A stretch of DNA of 8,344 bases, taken from assembly GCA_947624695.1 (NCBI GenBank), contig CANQLN010000039.1:1-8344 (forward strand), in the 5' to 3' direction. Within the stretch, counting starts at the first letter, position 1. Every line of letters starts with the position of its first letter. Made by a program: the position numbers and the translations under genes. Of this stretch, positions 1-4,559 are shown in pieces. This DNA is from an uncultured Bacilli bacterium (GTDB taxonomy: Bacteria; Bacillota_I; Bacilli_A; RF39; UBA660). Under the pieces are notes generated by a model. It had not been told where the DNA came from. It did no database searches and worked only from the letters and a program-made list of their open reading frames with translations.

Positions 1-992
1 GCATAATCATCATATACTAATATATTATCTTGATAGGTTCCTAGTAATTCAAATCTTCTTTCAACGCCATGATAAGTGTTTAACCCTTTGATAATGGCTT
101 CTTTATTTATATCATGTAAAATACAGATGGCACTTGTAGCTAGGGCATTATAAACATTATGAATTCCTAAAACATTTAAATGTAAAGATAGATAAAACTC
201 ATCATTATAATAAATATCAAACATAGGGTGACCAAATTCATCAAAGGTTATATTTTGAGCTTGTAAATTACCTTTATTATTAATGCCATAAGTAAGAGTG
301 TGAATATTAGAAGGAATTTTAATACTCATCGTATTTTCATCATCACAATTTAAAACTAAATTACCATTTTCAGGCAAAAGATGCGCATATTTAGAAAAAG
401 ATGATTTAATATTTTCTAAATTATGGAAATAATCTAAATGATCATCATCAATATTTAAGATAACTTCACTAGTCGGAAAGAAAGATAAGAAACTATCTTT
501 ATATTCACAAGCCTCCATAATAAAGTAATCTTTATCTCCAACATAATAATTAGCTTTTATTTTAGGTAAGATAGCCCCGATTTGAATGGTGGGGTTTTTG
601 GCATCTTCTAAAAAAGCGGTTGCAATCATCCCCGTAGTGGTTGATTTGCCATGCGTTCCCGAAATACAAATAACATGATGATATTCTTTCGTTAAAAGCC
701 CTAGGAAAACACCTCTTTCATACATCTCTTTATGAAGTTCTTTCGCCCTTACTAATTCTGGGTCATCATCAGAGATGGCCGCCGTATAAACAATGATATC
801 GGCTTCATCTACTAAATTTGGATTACTCCCGATCGTCACCTTAATTCCTTTTTCTTGAAGCATTAAAACATTTTCGTTTTGGTTGGCATCTGATCCTGTG
901 ATAGCACTTCCATGAGAATAGAGGATCATCGCAATGCCGCTCATAGATATTCCACCAATACCAATAAAATGAATTTTTTTATCTTTAAACAT
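1..992 (-). CDS. murC: UDP-N-acetylmuramate--L-alanine ligase, 3'-truncated by window edge
   Basis: Cytoplasmic ATP-dependent Mur ligase that adds L-alanine to UDP-MurNAc, the first amino acid of the peptidoglycan stem peptide. The window holds 330 codons of a protein normally about 430-460 residues; the C-terminus lies left of base 1. Seen on translation: an N-terminal Rossmann-type GIGGISMSG loop (residues 11-19), the ATP P-loop SGTHGKST (111-118), EACEY (160-164), NIDDDHLDYF, an HNVYNA segment (278-283), and DDYA (327-330) where the window cuts the family's DDYxHHP motif. These together identify MurC rather than MurD/E/F. Two ATGs lie in frame, at 998 and 992. I chose 992 because AGGAAG then sits 6 nt upstream; from 998 the Shine-Dalgarno would touch the start codon. 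No frameshift or stop is seen. It is transcribed away from nrdD from its own promoter. Confidence 0.95.
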   Translation of the reverse strand, partial: MFKDKKIHFIGIGGISMSGIAMILYSHGSAITGSDANQNENVLMLQEKGIKVTIGSNPNLVDEADIIVYTAAISDDDPELVRAKELHKEMYERGVFLGLLTKEYHHVICISGTHGKSTTTGMIATAFLEDAKNPTIQIGAILPKIKANYYVGDKDYFIMEACEYKDSFLSFFPTSEVILNIDDDHLDYFHNLENIKSSFSKYAHLLPENGNLVLNCDDENTMSIKIPSNIHTLTYGINNKGNLQAQNITFDEFGHPMFDIYYNDEFYLSLHLNVLGIHNVYNALATSAICILHDINKEAIIKGLNTYHGVERRFELLGTYQDNILVYDDY

Positions 993-1016
993 ACACATCT
1001 TCCTTTGTATAAATAT

Positions 1017-1045
1017 ATTATAATATTGTTTAAATTATCTGGCAA
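1017..1045 (-). promoter_or_regulatory. sigma-A-type promoter of murC
   Basis: Read on the minus strand, -35 TTGCCA (1045-1040) is followed by a 17-nt spacer and a perfect -10 TATAAT (1022-1017). Initiation would be near 1010, giving a leader of under 20 nt that contains the AGGAAG ribosome binding site and then the ATG at 992. Spacing and both hexamers are close to consensus, so this is a confident prediction although not experimentally shown. Confidence 0.75.
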
Positions 1046-1084
1046 TAAAGAAGAAGAGAAATCTAAAAAAAATAAAAAGTTTGC

Positions 1085-1106
1085 TTGACAAAATTTGCAC
1101 TGTCAA
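1085..1106. promoter_or_regulatory. TTGACA-N10-TGTCAA dyad, possible operator
   Basis: TTGACA at 1085-1090 is mirrored by TGTCAA at 1101-1106 with a 10-nt spacer, a size that would suit a dimeric helix-turn-helix regulator. The same hexamer recurs nearby in either orientation at 1178-1183 (TTGTCA, containing the inverted core) and 1211-1216 (TTGACA). None of these TTGACA copies has a good -10 at 16-18 nt, so they are not obviously -35 boxes. The regulator is unknown; it does not resemble the NrdR box consensus. Confidence 0.3.
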
Positions 1107-1216
1107 TCGAACAAAAAAATTTTAAAAATTAATTTTAAAATTGAATAGCGGTAGAATCTAATAAGAAATGTTTTTTTTGTCAAAAATTTTGATTTTTTAA
1201 AATTGTTCGATTGACA
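1101..1216. repeat. 14-bp inverted repeat flanking an AT-rich core (operator pair or MITE-like element)
   Basis: Left arm TGTCAATCGAACAA (1101-1114) and right arm TTGTTCGATTGACA (1203-1216) are exact reverse complements, separated by 88 bases. Just inside the arms the A/T tracts are also roughly complementary, so a longer imperfect cruciform or hairpin is possible. The whole unit is 116 bp and starts TG and ends CA, as many small transposable elements do, but I see no clear target-site duplication. It sits upstream of the nrdD -35 box, where paired operators would also be expected. Confidence 0.55.
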
Positions 1217-1243
1217 ATTTTAAATTTTTTTCTAAAAAAAACA

Positions 1244-1273
1244 TTGCTAAAAAACAAGAATGATGAGTATAAT
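1244..1273 (+). promoter_or_regulatory. promoter of the nrdD operon
   Basis: A -35-like TTGCTA (1244-1249) and a perfect TATAAT (1268-1273) are separated by 18 nt. Transcription would begin near 1280 and the leader would be about 20 nt, containing GGGAGAGG (1286-1293) 6 nt before the nrdD ATG. The -35 matches consensus at four of six positions, which leaves room for activation or repression through the upstream repeats. Confidence 0.6.
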
Positions 1274-1299
1274 AGTCTTATAAATGGGAGAGGTAAAAA

Positions 1300-3576
1300 A
1301 TGATAAAGGATGCAGTAGAAAACGATTTGATTGTTGTTAAGAGAAGTGGCCAAAGAGTGCCTTTCAATGGGACAAAAATTGCTTTAGCCATAAAAAAAGG
1401 CTATGATAGCGTTTATCCTGAATACGACGAAAAAATTGTTAACAAAATTTATGAAAAAGTTTTAAAAACGATTGAAAAGGAATATACCGATAGAAAAACA
1501 ATCGGCATTGAAGAAGTTCAAGATATAATTGAAAAAGAACTTAAAAAAACAGACGAGGCTGTTTATAGATCTTTTTCCGAATATCGGGAAAGAAGAGCGG
1601 CATCTAGAGAAGTATTTGCGGTTAAGCAACAACACAAATTTGTCAAAGCTATTGAATCTTTAGGATTAAAAAGTTCTAAAGAAGAGAATTTAAAAAGAGA
1701 AAATGCTAATGTTGATGGCGATGGTCCAATGGGAACAATGCTTCATTTTGGCCCAACCGTATCAAGAGAATTTGCAAAAGCTTATCTTATGGATGCCAAA
1801 TATGCAAGAGCTCATGATGAAGGTGCTATTCATATTCACGATTTGGATTTCTTAGCGATGGGAACAACAACTTGTAACCAAATTGATCTAGATAAACTAT
1901 TTAAAAATGGTTTTACCACGGGACATGGTTTTTTAAGAACTCCAAACGATATAATGAGTTATACCGCTTTAGCGGCCATTTGTATTCAAGCTAATCAAAA
2001 TGATCAACATGGTGGTCAAAGTATTCCGATGTTTGATTACTATATGGCTCCAGGAGTTAAGAAAACATTTAAAAAGCAATTAAAACAAATGCTTTATGAT
2101 TATTTAGATTTAGATGGTTTTCTAGGAGAAATTGATTTTGATAAAGTTGTCGATGTTATAAGTGCGCTAGATACTATTGAAATAGATCCTAAAGAAGTAT
2201 TTAAAGAATATATAACTAGTGAAAGATTAGAAGAGATGTTTATCAAAGCTTATGATAAAGCTTTAACTAAAACAGATCGAATTACTTATCAAGCAATGGA
2301 AGCTTTCATTCATAATTTAAATACGATGCATTCAAGAGCGGGAGCTCAAGTTCCATTTTCATCTGTTAACTTTGGAACTGATACCTCTCCAGAAGGAAGA
2401 ATGGTTATTAAAAATTTCTTACTCGCAACTGATGCGGGCTTAGGACATGGGGAAACCCCCATCTTCCCAATATCAATATTTAAGTTAAAAGAAGGGGTAA
2501 GCTATAATAAAGAAGATCCAAACTATGATTTATTTAAACTAGCTTGCAAAGTATCAGCTAAAAGATTATTCCCTAACTTTTCTTTCTTAGATTCAACTTT
2601 TAATAAACCATATTTAAAAGATAATGATCCAAAGACAGAAGTAGGTTATATGGGATGCCGGACAAGAGTAATTGGCAACGTTGCTTATCCTGATAAGGAA
2701 GTAACTCCAGGAAGAGGTAATTTATCATTTACAACGATTAACCTTCCTAGACTTGGAATAAAACATGGTATAGTTGATGGTACTAGAACCAAAGCGGACA
2801 TGAAGGGGTTTTATGAAGAACTTGATGAATTACTAGATTTATGTAAAGGACAATTATTACAAAGATTTGATGTTCAATGTAGTAAAAGTGTTAATAATTT
2901 TAAATTTTTACTTGGGGCTCACGTTTGGTTAGACTCTGAAAAATTAGAACCAGGTCAAAAAATAAGAAAAATTTTAAAACATGGTACCTTATCAATCGGC
3001 TTTATTGGTCTTGCTGAATGTTTAAAAGCCTTAATCGGGGAACATCATGGGGAATCAGAAAAGGCCCAAAAGTTAGGTTTAGAAATTGTTAAACATATGC
3101 GGGAAAAATGTGATGAATATAGTAAAGAAATGAAATTAAACTTCACTTGTCTTGCGACTCCAGCTGAAGGTTTAAGTGGTCGTTTTGTGGGAATTGATCG
3201 TTCCATATATGGCAAGATTAAAGGCGTAACCGATCGAGAATATTATACGAATTCATTCCATGTGCCAGTATATTATCATACAACTATTCAACATAAATTA
3301 GAAGTTGAAGGAAAATATCATCGTCTAACTAATGCTGGTCATATTTCTTATATTGAAATAGATGGCGATACCGCCAACAATGTAGAAGCATTTGAAAAGA
3401 TAATTCGTATCATGCATGATTGTGATATTGGATATGGTGCTGTTAACCATCCAGTTGATCGTGACCCAGTTTGTGGTTATGTTGGGGTTATTGGTGATGT
3501 TTGTCCAAAATGTGGACGGAAAAATTTTGAAGGGGTTCCATTGGAAACTATAACGAATCTTAATTGTGATTGCTAA
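1300..3576 (+). CDS. nrdD: anaerobic (class III) ribonucleoside-triphosphate reductase, large catalytic subunit lacking the glycyl-radical loop
   Basis: Reduces ribonucleoside triphosphates to deoxy forms without oxygen. Residues about 10-105 form an ATP-cone (VVKRSGQRVPFN... EYRERRA), the dATP/ATP allosteric switch. The remainder is the class III ten-stranded barrel: TTTCNQID with Cys192, HNLNTMHSRAGAQVPF, NFSFLDS, and GYMGCRTRV with Cys453. Cys192 and Cys453 match the two active-site cysteines of the family. TPAEGLSGRF and NHPVDRDPVCGYVGVIG lead to a C-terminal metal-site region with Cys725, Cys735 and Cys738. Family members then continue within a few residues into FERIRRITGYL, the glycyl-radical loop; this protein instead ends at residue 758 with a tail finishing CDC (Cys756, Cys758). 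No RVxGY or RITGY sequence occurs elsewhere in it. The start is supported by GGGAGAGG 6 nt upstream. First gene of an operon with the radical-loop protein and nrdG. Confidence 0.95.
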   Translation: MIKDAVENDLIVVKRSGQRVPFNGTKIALAIKKGYDSVYPEYDEKIVNKIYEKVLKTIEKEYTDRKTIGIEEVQDIIEKELKKTDEAVYRSFSEYRERRAASREVFAVKQQHKFVKAIESLGLKSSKEENLKRENANVDGDGPMGTMLHFGPTVSREFAKAYLMDAKYARAHDEGAIHIHDLDFLAMGTTTCNQIDLDKLFKNGFTTGHGFLRTPNDIMSYTALAAICIQANQNDQHGGQSIPMFDYYMAPGVKKTFKKQLKQMLYDYLDLDGFLGEIDFDKVVDVISALDTIEIDPKEVFKEYITSERLEEMFIKAYDKALTKTDRITYQAMEAFIHNLNTMHSRAGAQVPFSSVNFGTDTSPEGRMVIKNFLLATDAGLGHGETPIFPISIFKLKEGVSYNKEDPNYDLFKLACKVSAKRLFPNFSFLDSTFNKPYLKDNDPKTEVGYMGCRTRVIGNVAYPDKEVTPGRGNLSFTTINLPRLGIKHGIVDGTRTKADMKGFYEELDELLDLCKGQLLQRFDVQCSKSVNNFKFLLGAHVWLDSEKLEPGQKIRKILKHGTLSIGFIGLAECLKALIGEHHGESEKAQKLGLEIVKHMREKCDEYSKEMKLNFTCLATPAEGLSGRFVGIDRSIYGKIKGVTDREYYTNSFHVPVYYHTTIQHKLEVEGKYHRLTNAGHISYIEIDGDTANNVEAFEKIIRIMHDCDIGYGAVNHPVDRDPVCGYVGVIGDVCPKCGRKNFEGVPLETITNLNCDC

Positions 3577-3585
3577 AATAAAAAA

Positions 3586-3593
3586 GGAGGAGG
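3586..3593 (+). promoter_or_regulatory. strong ribosome binding site for the split glycyl-radical gene
   Basis: GGAGGAGG, inside a longer AAAAAGGAGGAGG run, lies 9 nt before the ATG at 3603 and only 10 nt after the TAA of nrdD. It is the best Shine-Dalgarno in the window and shows that the 67-residue reading frame is translated independently, not by chance or by frameshift from nrdD. In-frame TAA codons at 3579 and 3594 also close this frame upstream of the ATG. Confidence 0.85.
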
Positions 3594-3602
3594 TAATATA
3601 TT

Positions 3603-3806
3603 ATGGAAGCACAAGCAAAAAGAGTAAAAACTATAGGGGAAGGCGTTGGATTTGAAAGAATCAGAAGAATAACTGGTTATTTAGTTGGAACAACCGAAAG
3701 ATTTAACAATGCTAAGAAAGCGGAGGAACAAGACCGTGTAAAACATACTGGTCTTAATGTTCACGAATTAAAAAATACGCAAGATTCTACTCCCGATGCT
3801 GCCTAA
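3603..3806 (+). CDS. stand-alone glycyl-radical domain of class III ribonucleotide reductase
   Basis: A 67-residue protein whose middle (FERIRRITGYLVGTTERFNN, residues 17-36, then KKAEEQDRVKH to 48) matches the extreme C-terminus of ordinary NrdD. Gly25 in RITGYL corresponds to the glycine that carries the stable radical, so this is predicted to dock onto the preceding 758-residue protein, be activated by NrdG, and pass the radical to the active-site cysteine. It has about a dozen extra residues before the homologous part and a 19-residue polar tail after DRVKH that typical NrdD proteins lack. Its own strong Shine-Dalgarno lies 9 nt upstream. It is in a different frame from nrdD, with in-frame stops between, so a single indel would not fuse them. 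Homology is clear; two-subunit assembly is inferred. The analogy is GrcA, the spare radical domain of pyruvate formate-lyase. Confidence 0.88.
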   Translation: MEAQAKRVKTIGEGVGFERIRRITGYLVGTTERFNNAKKAEEQDRVKHTGLNVHELKNTQDSTPDAA

Positions 3807-3809
3807 TTA

Positions 3810-4364
3810 ATGACAATTAGATTAGCGGCACCACTTCAAAGTGATAGTGTCGTTGATGGCTTTGGCGTAAGGACGGTTATTTGGACTCAAGGGTGCTCAC
3901 ATAACTGTCCTTTTTGTCAAAACCCCCAAACTCATAATTTTAATGGAGGAGCAGAATTTACGGTTCAAGAAATATGTGAAAAGTTAAAGAGCCTTCAAAA
4001 CCAAGATGGCATAACTTTAAGTGGAGGAGATCCTTTATATCAAATTGAACCAGTCTTAGAAATTGTTAAATATGCGAAAAGTATTAATTTAAATGTTTGG
4101 TGTTATACGGGATTTACTTATGAACAAATATTAGAAATGAGTAAGAAAAATTCTTTATATCGCGAATTTTTAGATTATGTTGATGTTTTAGTTGATGGCC
4201 TTTTTGTTAATGATTTAAAAGATTTAAATTTATTATTTAGAGGCTCTAGTAATCAAAGATTAATTGATGTCCCAAAAACTTTAAAAGCTAATAAAATTGT
4301 TTTAATTCCGGAAAGTGATGGAATTATGGAGACATTTCAAAAGAAAGAGAAGACTTATATTTAG
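3810..4364 (+). CDS. nrdG: anaerobic ribonucleotide reductase activating protein (radical SAM)
   Basis: Activase that cleaves S-adenosylmethionine at a [4Fe-4S] cluster and abstracts hydrogen from the reductase glycine. The N-terminus MTIRLAAPLQSDSVVDGFG leads to GVRTVIWTQGC and the cluster motif CSHNCPFC (Cys29, Cys33, Cys36), then NPQTHNFNGG, and LSGGDPL (70-76), the SAM-binding GGD/E loop. DVLVDGLFV and RGSSNQRLIDV follow the family pattern near the C-terminus. At 184 residues it is slightly longer than usual because of a lysine-rich tail that runs into the terminator stem. The start is 3 nt after the stop of the upstream small gene and has no clear Shine-Dalgarno, so it probably depends on translational coupling. 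Its immediate substrate here would be the separately encoded glycine protein rather than an intact NrdD. Confidence 0.94.
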   Translation: MTIRLAAPLQSDSVVDGFGVRTVIWTQGCSHNCPFCQNPQTHNFNGGAEFTVQEICEKLKSLQNQDGITLSGGDPLYQIEPVLEIVKYAKSINLNVWCYTGFTYEQILEMSKKNSLYREFLDYVDVLVDGLFVNDLKDLNLLFRGSSNQRLIDVPKTLKANKIVLIPESDGIMETFQKKEKTYI

Positions 4365-4374
4365 GTCTTTTTTT
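4345..4374 (+). terminator. weak intrinsic terminator overlapping the end of nrdG
   Basis: AAGAC (4350-4354) pairs with GTCTT (4365-4369), extendable with G-U pairs through the upstream GA-rich run, enclosing a 10-nt loop; a run of seven T follows to 4374. The left arm lies within the last nrdG codons and the stop codon TAG is in the loop. The short core stem suggests incomplete termination. Confidence 0.5.
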
Positions 4375-4468
4375 GCGTCACCAATAGAAAATTTTAGCAT
4401 ATAATATAATGGCGTAATAACTATATGTAAAAATGCGCTAAAAACTTGTCTACATTACGGTAATTTAG

Positions 4469-4497
4469 TTGAATATTAAGGGAATATATGATACAAT
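4469..4497 (+). promoter_or_regulatory. promoter of the cohesin/dockerin surface-protein gene
   Basis: TTGAAT (4469-4474), a 17-nt spacer and TACAAT (4492-4497) make a near-consensus sigma-A promoter. Transcription would start near 4504, inside the loop-proximal left arm of the hairpin at 4491-4538, leaving a leader of about 55 nt. A nearby 11-bp dyad ATTAC-G-GTAAT (4454-4464) lies just upstream of the -35 and could be an operator. Confidence 0.55.
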
Positions 4498-4538
4498 ATT
4501 TTTGCTTTAAAAGACATAAGCAAAATATTGTATTTTTT
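4491..4538 (+). terminator. strong hairpin with T-run upstream of the surface-protein gene
   Basis: Left arm 4491-4507 (core TACAATATTTTTGCTT) pairs with right arm 4518-4533 (core AAGCAAAATATTGTA) with one bulged T and a 10-nt loop, followed by six T at 4533-4538. It has the form of an intrinsic terminator and probably stops readthrough from the nrd operon. It ends only 7 nt before the AGGGGG ribosome binding site of the next gene, so it could also act in a leader. A transcript begun at the promoter overlapping its left arm would not contain the full stem. Confidence 0.6.
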
Positions 4539-4559
4539 AAAGAAAAGGGGGAATTTTAA

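Larger units (their letters stand above)
1046..1243. other. AT-rich divergent intergenic region between murC and nrdD promoters
   Basis: About 200 bases between the two outward-facing promoters, with no convincing open reading frame, tRNA or known riboswitch fold that I can recognise. It is dominated by runs of A and T and holds the long-spaced inverted repeat (1101-1216), a TTGACA-N10-TGTCAA dyad (1085-1106) and a 13-bp perfect palindrome TCAAAAATTTTGA (1180-1192). The only GC-containing patches are the repeat arms and a short stretch near 1147-1155. The conservation-like appearance of the arms against the AT background suggests regulatory or mobile-element function, but this is inference. 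Confidence 0.6.

Noticed and set aside
1046..1299. NrdR boxes upstream of nrdD
   Set aside because: I looked for paired sites resembling ACACwATATATwGTGT and found none; the TTGACA/TGTCAA elements do not fit that consensus.
3560..3660. Split nrdD as a simple frameshift or sequencing error
   Set aside because: The small gene's frame is closed by TAA at 3579 and 3594, it has its own strong Shine-Dalgarno, and both sides have extra non-homologous residues at the junction. A single indel would not restore one frame.
4400..4410. Two overlapping TATAAT boxes after nrdG
   Set aside because: No acceptable -35 lies 16-18 nt upstream of either; AT-rich DNA gives such hexamers by chance. The 4469-4497 promoter is better.
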